Shown: one piece after another, positions 13,063 through 23,009 of the stretch
Position numbering within the stretch: position 1 is the first letter of the stretch
Layout of the letters: the number at the start of each line of letters is the position of its first letter
Source: Euonymus europaeus
Taxonomy: Eukaryota > Streptophyta > Magnoliopsida > Celastrales > Celastraceae
DNA length: 64,000 nucleotides
Direction of reading: 5' to 3'
NCBI GenBank assembly: GCA_963580455.1
Contig: OY756961.1
Span: forward strand, 9,405,001 to 9,469,000
The notes under the pieces: generated by a model
What the model was told of the DNA's origin: nothing
The model's input: the letters and a program-made list of their open reading frames with translations, nothing else
The model's database searches: none
Made by a program: the position numbers and the translations under genes

Positions 13063-13172
13063 GAACTACAAATAGTAAGAGAATAATGTGAGACAAACAA
13101 TTATCGAGTATGACCACGCTATGTAAGCAAGTATCTATGCAAACAAAACAATGGATCAAGTATAAGCTACCG

Positions 13173-13190
13173 TCCCCGACAACGGCGCCA
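13173..13190 (-). other. Athila-1 primer binding site (tRNA-Asp)
   Basis: The minus strand reads TGGCGCCGTTGTCGGGGA. It is complementary to the 3' end of plant tRNA-Asp (family knowledge) with one mismatch, the T in GTTGTCGG. It lies six bases inside the 5' LTR, where minus-strand DNA synthesis would start. Athila-2 has the identical 18-mer with the same mismatch. Confidence 0.9.
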
Positions 13191-13196
13191 TAAACT

Positions 13197-14537
13197 TGTT
13201 GGGTTTAAAATACCCTACTAGCAAGTGCACTAGTCGAAGGGATAGCACAAGTAGTCAGTAGAGATCGTATCCACAGAGACAGAGTTATAATTAATCCAAA
13301 TATTTATTTGTATATATTTATGAACAATGCAAGAAATTAAAGTTCCGCTCAAGTTGATTGGGTTCACAATTTAATAAGAATGCAAGCAAGAAAGGTAAAG
13401 TATTTTTGGAATTTTTATATTGAAGAATGCAAATGCTAATGCAATTTATCACTAGGCAAGTTATATTGATGCAATGAATTCAAGTAGAAGAATGAAGCAC
13501 CAAGACTTCGAAATCCACCAAGGGTCAATGATGTGCAAACACAACCAATTCACTCACACATTTATCAATCCGGGTATAACGAATCCGTACCTAAGTCGGT
13601 TTTAGCGCACTCAAGCCAATTTCCCTCATGTCAATTACTAGCCATCTTATTGGTCTAGGTTGGATGTTCCTATCAACATTCTAGTCATCTTATTGGTCTA
13701 GACATGCATAAAAATTCATGAAAGCTCAATGGAAATAGGATTCATACAAACTTATTTCAAACCTAATAGAAACAACAATTGCAATCTAAGGTCCCAAGAA
13801 GCATGATTAAATAGATATTTCACCATCTACAAAGTCCATCAAACAAATCCATTCAAAACCCTAAGTGGTGATCAAGCACAAAGAGTAAGAAGAATCGACA
13901 ATAATCATAGAAACCAAAGATTTATACCCAAAAAGATTCACATATAAACAAATCAATTCATACAACCATCATTCAACCCAAGGCTTCATCCTAGCCTTGG
14001 TGATAAAGAGTTTAGCTACTCATAGAGAGAGAAAGAGACAAGTAAAGAGAGAAAAACATATTGGTAGAACCCAAAATTGGAAGAAAAACAAGCGAAGAGG
14101 AAGAATCCCTCCTTCAAGCCTTGAAATCCTCCTTCTTTCCTCTGTTTTTCGCTCCCTGGAACCGTCGTTCGATAAGTTAGAAGTGTGCAGTTTTTAGGGC
14201 TTTTGCGAAATAAAAGCTGCCAATTTTGTGCAGGGGCGCCTAGGCGTGTAGGAAATGCGCCTAGGCGCTGCTCTAGAAAATGCAGTTTTCCTGAATTTTT
14301 GTATTCACCCCTGTTCCGTGCGTGGCCCGTACCGCCTAGGCGTGTATAAATCATGCCCAGAATAATTTGCAAGCTTATTCTTGCTCTCATCTTGCCCATA
14401 TTTGCCACCTTTTTGTTCCGCACCATCAATTGCCTATCAAAATCCAAGACAATAGATAAATGTACCGAAATGATAATACCAATGAGATAATATAGGGTTA
14501 TTATCACCAAAAACAATAGGTATATTCATACCTATCA
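13197..14537 (-). repeat. Athila-1 5' LTR
   Basis: 1,341 bp, TGTTGGG...CCTATCA on the plus strand. In element orientation the first 22 bases form a hairpin (14516-14535: ATAGGTAT, loop ATTC, ATACCTAT). The block near 14233-14275 has CGCCTAGGCG palindromes. The U5 side holds gtctctgtggatacgatctc and gtgcacttgc, a motif pair shared with two other LTR families here. The minus-strand ORF 14516-14016 lies inside the LTR and I treat it as chance. Confidence 0.93.
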
Positions 14538-14542
14538 GGTAC

Positions 14543-15185
14543 TAACAAAATCCACAAGTATAAGAACTTGAAGGTTCTTAATATATCCATTAATCTTCAT
14601 GGTTTTTACTTGTTGCTCAGTTGTAGAACCATAATAAGCACAAGAACTCAACTCTAACTGCTAGAATTCAATAGCTCGTGCACAATCTTGAACAATCTCC
14701 TCCCCCTCAATGATGTTTTCTACATCAAAATCAAGTTATAATACACTTGTGACCTCTCTCATACTTAGAGTCATAATAAAAAAATAATCCTTTCATCTTT
14801 CTGTCTTGAAATTTGTTTGGGGTAATCTTTCTCAAAGGCATATCTATGTAGACTTCTTAGGTAATCCTTCAACATGATTTGCTACAGATGAAATTGTAGG
14901 ACATGAATTTATCATCTGTTGTAGAAATGTTCTTGGAACAGTAGACCTAAAATGACTCAATTTAGCATCTAATTGAGTGGCAAAAGCTTTTGCTTCTTGC
15001 GTAGTTACTAGCCTCATGAGTTCAACGTCAAATCTCAATTCTTGTTTTAATCCTTCTATAAAACAACTTTTCATCAATTGGACTAATCCCTACTGTTCTA
15101 TTGGCCAACTTACGAAATTCTATCATATATTCTTTCAATCCAGTTTGCTTCAACTTAAACAATTATTCTGCACAAACATCAAATT
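14543..15185 (-). pseudogene. Gypsy R (Reina-style) gag and protease start, upstream half
   Basis: The minus strand encodes gag residues LFKLKQTGLKEYMIEFRKLA then SCFIEGLKQELRFDVELMR (about 15070), a Cys-His knuckle of the type CxxCx(n)GHKC (about 14790, degenerate), and a lead-in to protease (MKINGYIKNLQVLILVDF, about 14600). Reading across the Athila-1 target site continues as DFVST then HNVVDSRLV, against a usual D-S-G-S-T-H-N in this family. The active-site DSG was thus already mutated or lies exactly at the site. Frame breaks near 15080, 14843 and 14700. Dead. Confidence 0.72.
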
Positions 15186-16260
15186 GTCGATAGTTTCACT
15201 TCTTTTTCTCAAACTTAAATGCCATATCCACCATCTCATTATACGTCTATGCTCTGGAAGGAAGCACTATCTCACTAAGACTCGGGATGAATCCATCATG
15301 GAACTTTTCTATTTTGCTCTCATTATTAGTTGTAATTTTCTTATCAAACTTGTACAATTCTTCATACCACTTTGTGTATTGAGCCACGATTATCTTTGGG
15401 GTTTATATGAGTTCTAAATACTGTTTCACCTGATTTTTCTGAAAAGTCTGTGGTACAAACCATTGCATAAACAACAACTCAAATGAAGTCCATGTCAGCT
15501 CATTCTTTCTATCACCCAATGAGTTCCATTAGTCATATGCTTCTCCCCTAAGGCAATAAAAGACCACCTTCACACTTCAGGGATGCCAAAGAATCGAATA
15601 TTAGCTGGAGCTAATGTACCCACTCTCCAGCTTCAAGCCCCGCTCCCTCTCTAGAAAAGATATAGGGATTGGTCTTCCTCAGTTGATCCACCTCATACAT
15701 CTCCGTACTTGATCTCCGCATTAACCCAACCTTTGTACAAGCTCTTGAAGCCTACCCCTTAATACAAACATCAAGTGCTCTAGTGAATTGAGTCGTCACA
15801 AGTTGAGTTAAGTTTATCATCACACTAGCTAAAGCTTTCAACATCAATTGTTGCCCCCTAAAGATGGTAGAAGCAACCTGCACCACTACGTGTGCCTATG
15901 CATGTGTTGGCGGAATCCTTGGAGTCATCTCCTGTTCGACTATTTGAACATCATCACCCATCTGCTGCTGCTCCTAAGCCATGCCCTTTTCTTTGATATC
16001 CGTCTCCAATCCCGAAATTGACCCCGAAGTACTAGAAGTGTGCCTAGTAGTGTGCACCACTCCCTTACCACGTCCTAGGCCTCACATGTCTACCCCGATC
16101 ATTCGGGGTCATCAGAGCTCTCATCGCTCTAGTAGTCCTACAAGTGTGCATCTGTGCCACAATAGATAACATTATTCAATACATGATGGATAACGATGAT
16201 TTAAAGGGAAAGAAATCATAATAAATTTTTAGAGGTCTCGACATGATCTGGAGACTTATT
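15186..16260 (-). pseudogene. Old gypsy T (Tekay-style) gag 5' part and leader, decayed
   Basis: Frame-broken minus-strand translations give gag-like pieces: GDRKNELTWTSFELLFMQWF (about 15490), IVAQYTKWYEELYKFDKKI (about 15370) and SEIVLPSRAYTYNEMVDMAF (about 15260). At 15185 this Tekay-style gag stops abruptly and Reina-style gag (LFKLKQTG) follows, so two elements are fused there. Closer to the LTR the sequence is leader with many stops. A degenerate initiator-Met primer site may lie near 16255-16265 (attaccaca instead of gataccaca). No product expected. Confidence 0.6.
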
Positions 16261-16273
16261 ACCACACAATTCT

Positions 16274-17614
16274 AACACCCCGGACCCATACATAGATTCT
16301 ACATTACCGAACCTAACTTTCATATCGAACTACAATGCCCCAGCCCGAGGGGCAGTACTTTGGTACAATTCAATCAATACTTAGTGCTATTTTAACTAAG
16401 CCATCATAACTCTTTGGAAAAAACTGTATGCACCTCCTGGTAAATCGGGAGTGCCAACCTGGATAAACACATCAATAATCCAAGTAATCATATCGAATCC
16501 ACAAAAGGCCTCAGGCCATCAAATAACATATATCCACAAACTAGGCAAGGTATCAGGCCATTAACAACATAGAAATTCCACAACCTAGCAGGGCCTCAAG
16601 CCATCTAGCATCAAAGCATTTCTATCAAATCAAACAAGCATTGAACACATCATTCAAGTATTCATGCAACCATATGACATATACTCAACAATTGGCCTGA
16701 GAGTCCCGATCACACGGCACACCCTCCCGATCATTCCAATCATCACACCGATTGGGTGTTTCTTGAAGCGTATATCATCCTAGCTCATATAAGTAATAAT
16801 AAATAATAACGAAGTATAATTTAAACCCTTCCCTAAATATCCTCATAACTCAAGGTGTCAGCCATATTGTCGACACTCCTACAGACCCGCCTCTCCAATA
16901 GCAGAGACAGACTCATTTAGGATAAGAGAAGGAATAAAATAGTGAGCAATGTCTCAGTAGGGATAAAGAGAAACAATAAAAATAAATAAGCTGAAGTTTT
17001 AGATAACTCAATGCAACAATATGGTTAGACCATGAATCACCACAATGAATATCAACCATTTCGAGATCGTGTCTCTTCCTCATGGGCCCTCGAGAATGAC
17101 GCACCGAGCAACCATTCCATCAAGTGGTGAACGCTGCCACTATATATTTCCCATGAGGGATAAGACCAATTGTAAGACTTCTGTCTTACCCACAGTGATT
17201 AAGGTTCACTCGAATTGACGATCGAGATCTCAGTGTTTACATGGGCCTTATTAGGCGGGAACCAAGCACGGGTTCCACAACCCTCCTCCCACATAATTTT
17301 TAATCAACTTACAGGAATTTCAAGTCCGTACTCGATCTCCCCATGTGTCTCTAATGCATAACAATTGGCATGCCATGGAATATATAAATATATCTCTATA
17401 TATATGAGTCCTACATATATATTAATCCTAGGTTCGTTCCTCCTTAGGAAGAAAATAAGGATATAACACAAATATAGAAGACCAATGAAGAAAGTAATCA
17501 CATTTAATTATTGAGATAAAAAATGAAATAGATTAGGCTAGTAATCCCTTACCTCGAACCCAAGCTAAGCAAAATACCAAGATTTCCAATTTCTAGGGTT
17601 TTTTTAACCATCTT
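16274..17614 (-). mobile_element. Old gypsy T 5' LTR, truncated
   Basis: Begins TAACACCCCGGACCC on the plus strand, a chromovirus LTR end with the first TG lost. It shares an ordered set of blocks with 15-1290: gagtgccaacctgg, agtcccgatcacacggc, ctcagtaggg, agaccaatga and taatcccttacctcg, then tctagggttt. It stops near 17614 where a different LTR fragment starts, so roughly 0.7 kb of its U3 is missing. Confidence 0.6.
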
Positions 17615-17638
17615 CTTTACTTGATGATTTGTTGATGG
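17615..17638 (+). repeat. X-prime LTR fragment, left part
   Basis: The short stretch ending tgatttgttgatgg matches the reverse complement of X at about 23957-23975. It continues in register at 19124 beyond the copia solo LTR. The last five bases, GATGG, are the target duplication. Confidence 0.6.
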
Positions 17639-19123
17639 TGTTAGTGTATGCCCTAGGAGCCAATCATATAGATGATTGTACTCGCATATATTTATTATGT
17701 TATATTGAGGTATTTCTTTTATTATGATCTATTTATCTGCACTATATAAATGATTGTGATAAATATCCCTAGAATAGTTGGTTCGATGCCATGGGACTTC
17801 AAGTGTGTGACTTGAACGTGAGATCCTCATGGATGTATATAGAACACTATTCTTAAACATCCCTAGTCAATTATTATTGTTAATTGGGATAACATTAATA
17901 CATTGAGACTAGTATGTAGGTTGATTGATGACCAAATCTTACGGGTCATGGATATGAGATATCAAATCAATACATGGGTATTTGTTAGAGAACAGAAGTA
18001 CTGGACAGACCCAATATGAGAATACTACATGGATTGTTATATGAATGTCATAAGCTATTCTCATAGTGACAATAATATATGTTGTCCTCTGACCTGAAAT
18101 CACTACGGTTCCCGACATGAGGAATTATATATTTTGATACTGTCTAACGTCACCTGTAAAAGGGTTGGCCATTAAGTCAGTGATTGGGTGTATCATGAAT
18201 CATGTGGAGGGATGTGAGTGACATAAATGGAATTTGTCCCTCCTATATAACAGGAGTAATATCTGTGGGCCCCTTGATTGAGTGAGACTGAGAAATGCAT
18301 GGCCGTGCTCAAATGAGTCAATATGTGATATTGATCTCGTTTGTTTATAACAGTCTACTCGGAGTCAAGAAACACATAGATTAACCTATACGAGGATGAC
18401 ATATTTCATGCCTCGGTGTTAATCAAGATATGAAGGATAAAGGGACTGCATGTAAAATTGGTCATGAATAAAGGTTATGTCGAATCATTGACATTCCCGT
18501 TACTTGGGTAACAATGATGTGTTGCTAGATACCTCTCATTGTTTGTGATACTAGAATACGATTTTAGTTTCACTGCCAACGTAATGAGAACCTATAGGGT
18601 CGCACAAATAGAATAAGCAAAGATTATGTTATTAGAGAATAACAATTACTTTTGGGCTTAGGGCTTTATGTAGAGTCCATGACCGGTTCAATTAATTGGA
18701 TTCATTGAACATGGTCAAGTGTCCAAAAACATGGGCTTCTCTCTTCAAGGGGATAAGGGCTTTTTCGGTTTTACTTGACTCACGAAATATTTAGGGTTAG
18801 AGTAACCCTAGGGTGAGTTACAACTCTTGGTGTGCCGCACTTCAAAGTGAGTTGAGAGAAAACGGATTGGTCCCCTTCTCCTGGTTACTAGCATAACGTG
18901 AAGAGGCAATCTTAGGCTTGTTCGTGTGGATACCATAGAGGCGTGCTGTTCGGTTGGATAGTGCGGTTTGATTCGGATCGTTCAAGCCAAGCAATTGGTT
19001 GTTTTCTGCACTTTAAGAGGTAACTCTTTAAACACCGATTTTTGCCCTTTCACATGGATCATCTGGAGGGTTTCACAAGAAATTTTTAAACTTCCGCTGT
19101 GTATGATTCATTGAAACCCAACA
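17639..19123 (+). mobile_element. Copia solo LTR with perfect target duplication
   Basis: 1,485 bp starting TGTTAGTGTATGCCC and ending ATTGAAACCCAACA, flanked by GATGG at 17634-17638 and 19124-19128. Its start and its end (gtttcacaag then aacttccgctgtgtatg) resemble the LTRs of copia Y (tgttagatatatgtcc, cttccgctgcgtatt), so it belongs to a related family. No internal region is present, so it is the product of LTR-LTR recombination. It interrupts the X-prime LTR. No gene inside. Confidence 0.9.
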
Positions 19124-19832
19124 GATGGTTCTGATCGGGTACGTACCCAGAGACCAGATTGAGGTGGGGTATATCTTAGGGGACGCTCTTCGATGGACGC
19201 TCTTCGATGTAGGCGATGCTATCGAGTACCTATATAGGCTCGATCCTCATCCAATCTAGGGAGTACCTGGACTGGGAGACACATTTTGGGGATCTGGGTG
19301 GGTCCAGGGGAGAATTTATCGATGTTGTATGGATTTGAGTTGGATTATGATTGAGTACTGATTTGTGAGTTGTACTTGAGGATGGTAATCGTAGAGCCTA
19401 CTCGGTGTCTACCCTACAGATTGATGATTTTGATGTATCGATTTTCTCGGGGATTTTATATCCTATCAGTATATCACTTTATGATTTCCTTTACGTTTTC
19501 TATATCTTACAGATTTTCTTACTTTATCTCTGATTTATTGGAGTTCCGTGGTACTGGAGAGTATCACCATTTGAGTTTCTGTACATTTCATTTATACATC
19601 TTGAGTTATACATTCCGTTTACTATGATTATCGATATTCTCCATATCCCTACTGAGCTTTGTGGCTCATCCCTTTCATTCACATGTTTTTCAAGTGAGAT
19701 AAACGGAGTGAATGATCAGTGCAGGGATGTGTGAGACATGATGGGTAGCTGTTGTGGGGATGTTTGTGTCTGTTTAGTATCTACTTTTTGTTTCTATGAT
19801 GTTTTGGATTTTTTGCTGTATACTCTAGTTTC
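19124..19832 (+). repeat. X-prime LTR fragment, right part
   Basis: Matches the reverse complement of X (about 23330-23960) over about 700 bp. Shared landmarks are cgggtacgtac, ggacgctcttcgatgtaggc, gagcctactcggt, ccctactgagctttgtggct and catccctttcattcacatg. A local 16-bp duplication (ggacgctcttcgatg twice, about 19179-19210) is specific to this copy. It breaks off at about 19832 without an LTR end, so both ends are truncated. The 85-aa ORF at 19370 is inside LTR sequence and probably meaningless. Confidence 0.8.
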
Positions 19833-20095
19833 AACCGGAAGCATGCATCTCTCCATAGTGTCATAGAAAGGACATTCGGTGTTACAAAGATGCGGTGAAA
19901 GATTCTTAATAATATGGCACGTTTTAAGTACGGGACACAAGTGGACATTGTATTCACATGTTGTGCATTGCACAATTATATTAGACGGAGGAGCCGGAGT
20001 AACGAGGAATTTGAGATTATAGCAGTTCCGTTGTACATGAAGAAGGACCGAAAAATGCATAAAGTGGTGTTTTCTTAGACAACCACAACATGGGT
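19833..20095 (-). pseudogene. Cys-rich remnant, possibly DC1-like, unrecognised
   Basis: Minus-strand ORF 20060-19794 (88 aa) has CTTCEYNVHLCPVLKTC and CNTECPFYDTMERC. A second frame (19975-19781) gives DACFRLKLEYTAKNPK, which would fit after a frameshift near 19860. The pattern of CxxC followed by H-x-C-pairs is reminiscent of plant DC1 domains, but I cannot establish it. No start context, neighbours or introns support a live gene. Confidence 0.25.
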
Positions 20096-20452
20096 GTGAT
20101 TAGATATATGATTGTTAATTCACTAGGGTAGTTTATTGTTATAAATGTAAATGTGTACTATGATAATATTGTAAGACATGTATGTATAATTAATTAGCAA
20201 ACATGTATGTTATCATTTAAAAAAAATTAATATACGCAAGGTAGTTCATGATTATTGTATCATTTTTTAAAAAAAGTAATTAGAAAATAAATTAAAATTA
20301 TATGTATTCTCCATTTAATTAATAAATTACTCTAAATGCCAAAATAAAATAATAAGGGAATAAATTAAAATGATACATATTCTCTATTTAATTAATTAAG
20401 TAGTATAAAGGCCCCTAAGTGTAATTTTTACAGTTTATACTCTGTAAAGACA
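20096..20452. other. AT-rich gap, no gene seen
   Basis: Very AT-rich with poly-A runs and no coding signal. The GC-richer string aaaggcccctaagtg near 20408 and aagcggtcccag near 20936 could be the ends of a MITE-like element enclosing the 108-bp repeat, but I could not match inverted ends. Confidence 0.4.
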
Positions 20453-20668
20453 CACACTCTACCAAATATCACTAAGCTTATTTCACAGCTTAATTTGACA
20501 ACTTATAGACCAACTTATACTCTATCATAAACAAGTGTTTAATGGTGCTTTATAAAAACGCACACTCTACCAAATATCACTAAGCTTATTTCACAGCTTA
20601 ATTTGACAACTTATAGACCAACTTATACTCTATCATAAACAAGTGTTTAATGGTGCTTTATAAAAACG
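20453..20668. repeat. 108-bp tandem duplication
   Basis: Two head-to-tail copies, 20453-20560 and 20561-20668, starting cacactctaccaaatatcac and ending gctttataaaaacg. I see no mismatch between them, so the duplication is young compared with its surroundings. Non-coding. Confidence 0.92.
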
Positions 20669-21576
20669 CTGTAATTAACATAAAGCATAGTGACTATATT
20701 TTCATAATTTGTTTATTAAAATGTTTGAAGTGTCGTGTTTATTTTAATTTATGGCGCTTTATGGTTTATTCAATGACGCTTAATGTAAATGTCGAGAATT
20801 AATTGAATTTAAAAAATATTTTTGCTTTTACATATACTTTATTATCATGGCGCTTTAGAAGAAAAAAAATAAAAAAATCATAAATATTATGATAACCAAA
20901 ACAAAATCTATAAAAGTTTTGTAAAACAAACAACCAAGCGGTCCCAGCAATTTCCAATAAATGTTGATCCTCCAAAATATAAGAAATATTTTCGCCCTTT
21001 AGAGTGACTTCATTCCAACAACATTTAGATACAGATCCATAAGAATAAGATCATCCAAACAATTGTAAAAGAATAGAACCACCCAAACATTTAGATACAT
21101 CTGCATAAGAATGAGATTACCAATTGTAACCAAAACAATTGTACAGATTAGGAATAACTTTACACAAGGGATACACAATTCAGAATTGGCTAGTGTTCTC
21201 AACTTCACAATTTGAATTGAATATATTAAGTATATGTCAATTTCTAACCAGCAACCAATGTGCATCCAAACTCATTTGATCCCTCTACAGAAATTTAAAA
21301 AAAAAAATTAAAAAGCAAAGGCACATAAGATCTCATCCAAATTTCATTTAATCTCAATGCTAACCAATATGACATATATCAGCGAAACTATCTACAGGTT
21401 GCAACCTTCAAAAGAAAGTGTTCACTTCACATTTCTACTTGGTTGAAGCTTGTGGTGTTGCCAGCATGCTTCCCTTGATCGGTCTTTAGACCATCCATAA
21501 CAGTTATTCTTAACAAATTCTCTTAATTCCAGTAAAAATATACATTTTATCAATTTTCAATTTTTGAAATAGTAAC
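20669..21576. other. Non-coding gap before copia Z
   Basis: AT-rich. It holds recurring ggcgcttta / ggtgcttta strings near 20650-20860, and a short direct repeat around 21018-21107 (aacatttagatacagatccataagaa / aacatttagatacatctgcataagaa, in pieces). On the minus strand at about 21490-21430 a short open stretch could be the 3' end of a lost exon followed by a UTR, but nothing confirms it. Confidence 0.4.
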
Positions 21577-21668
21577 TGTTAAGACACTGCCCTTTACGAC
21601 GTCGTAACAATAATAGCACACAACATCGTTTCATTTGAATTATATCCGTTGTTTTAGATCTTAACAGC
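21577..21668 (+). repeat. Copia Z 5' LTR, truncated
   Basis: Starts TGTTAAGACACTGCCCTTTA and matches the 3' LTR (22998-23009 plus 35339-35410) up to gttttagatctt, where it is cut. The rest of the LTR, gag, protease, integrase and early RT are deleted, and RT coding resumes by 21717. Confidence 0.8.
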
Positions 21669-21716
21669 CAATCCTATGGCTACGATTACACATAAACGTT
21701 TTCCCATGTAATTAAA

Positions 21717-22997
21717 ATGGTTACAATAAGGATATTTCTGGCTTTGGCAGCTGCAAATGACTGGACTATTCATCATTTGGATGTCCAAAATGCGTTTTTA
21801 AATGGTGATCTTGAAGAAGATATTTACATGAAAATGCCACCTGGATATGAGACTCACAGTGCAGGTTTTGTATGCAAACTCAACAAGTCTCTATATCGAT
21901 TAAAGCAGGCATCCAGACAGTGGATTGCAAAGTGCAAAGAATGTTTGGTAAAGTTTGGTTTTAAGCAATCTAAATGTGATTATTCTTTATTTGTTTACAA
22001 ACAAAACACTTCTTTAGTTGTATTACTTTTATATGTAGGTGATATGGCAATTGGAGAGAACAATCCTTCTCTGATTAAAAAGTTTAAGCAATACATTGCC
22101 TCTTGTTTCAAAATTAGAGATCTTGGTGAATTAAAATATTTTCTAGGTTTAGAGGTTAGCAGAGGTGCTAATGGCTTGACAGTATGTCAAAAGAAATAAA
22201 TTGTGGATTTGTTGTCTGACACTAATTTTAGGAATTGTAAAGAAATAAACACTCCAATGGATATGAATGCCAAGATGTCTATGTCTCAAGGAAAGCCTCT
22301 GGAGGATGCCATGATGTAAAGGAGACTTGTTGGGAAATTAATGTACCTGACCATCACTAGGCCATACATTACATACTCTGTTAACACCTTCAGCCAGTTC
22401 ATGCAGAGTCCTACTAGCCAACATCTTAGAGCTGCCCAAAGAATTCTCAAATATCTAAAAGGAACAACAAGCCAAGGACTGCGATTTCCTCATGGACAAA
22501 TTAAAAACATCACTGCCTTTAGTGATGCTGGCTGGGCAGCATGCCAAGACACTCGTAGATCCATCATAGGTTATAACATAATGCTAGGAGAAGCCTTGGT
22601 GGCTCGGAGATCAAAGAAACAAAAAACTAACTCAAGATCTTCTGTAGAGGCTGAGTATAGAGCTTTAGCTTCAGTAACGAGTGAATTAACATGGATTAAT
22701 GTTGTCCTCAATGAACTTCAAGATCGTATGAAGAAATCTATCTTAGTCTACTGTGACAGAGGCTGCCATTCATATTGTCAACAACCCGGTGTATCATGAA
22801 AGAACGAAGCACATCGAAATTGATTGCCACTTCGTTATAGAAAAGGTGGAAAAGAAATTGATTCAGCTTAACCATATACAAACTTCTGAACAACCTGCTT
22901 ACATGTTCACCAAAGCCATGTCTTCTGCTCAGTTACATAATTTCATGTCCAAGCTGCAAATGGTAGATACTTCAACCACATCCAGCTTAAGAAGGGG
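21717..22997 (+). pseudogene. Copia Z RT-RNase H fragment, broken
   Basis: Frame pieces at 21717-22199, 22341-22799 and 22753-23067 encode the C-terminal half of a Ty1/copia polyprotein. RT has [36 protein letters not shown], a YVGD box where YVDD is expected (metal ligand lost) and [13 protein letters not shown]. RNase H has [43 protein letters not shown] and a C-terminal [11 protein letters not shown]. There are stops at 22197-22199 and 22318-22320 and a frameshift near 22760. A polypurine tract (agaaggggtg) abuts the 3' LTR at 22998. Dead, 5' half missing. Confidence 0.88.
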
Positions 22998-23009
22998 TGT
23001 TAAGACACT
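22998..23009 (+). repeat. Copia Z 3' LTR, first 12 bases
   Basis: TGTTAAGACACT follows the polypurine tract and equals the first bases of the Z 5' LTR. The LTR is then interrupted by solo LTR X; its last five bases ACACT are the target duplication repeated at 35334-35338. The LTR resumes at 35339. Confidence 0.85.

Larger units (their letters stand above)
3373..14537 (-). mobile_element. Athila-1, complete Athila-like gypsy element, minus orientation
   Basis: An 11.2-kb element bounded by two LTRs (3373-4668 and 13197-14537) with TG...CA ends. A perfect 5-bp target duplication GGTAC lies at 3368-3372 and 14538-14542. Order on the minus strand: 5' LTR, primer site for tRNA-Asp, gag-protease-RT-RNase H-integrase (13062-7629), a conserved leader motif (7435-7424), a second ORF (6917-5781), a 3' UTR, a polypurine tract and the 3' LTR. 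I count roughly 30 substitutions between the LTRs plus a 45-bp deletion in the left one, about 2.3% divergence. It is inserted in the protease codons of gypsy R. Structurally complete but coding-dead, with eight nonsense codons and a frameshift. Confidence 0.93.

Noticed and set aside
14016..14516. 166-aa minus-strand ORF with a hydrophobic start
   Set aside because: Entirely inside the Athila-1 5' LTR; a truncated version in the other LTR (4647-4369) shows it is not maintained.
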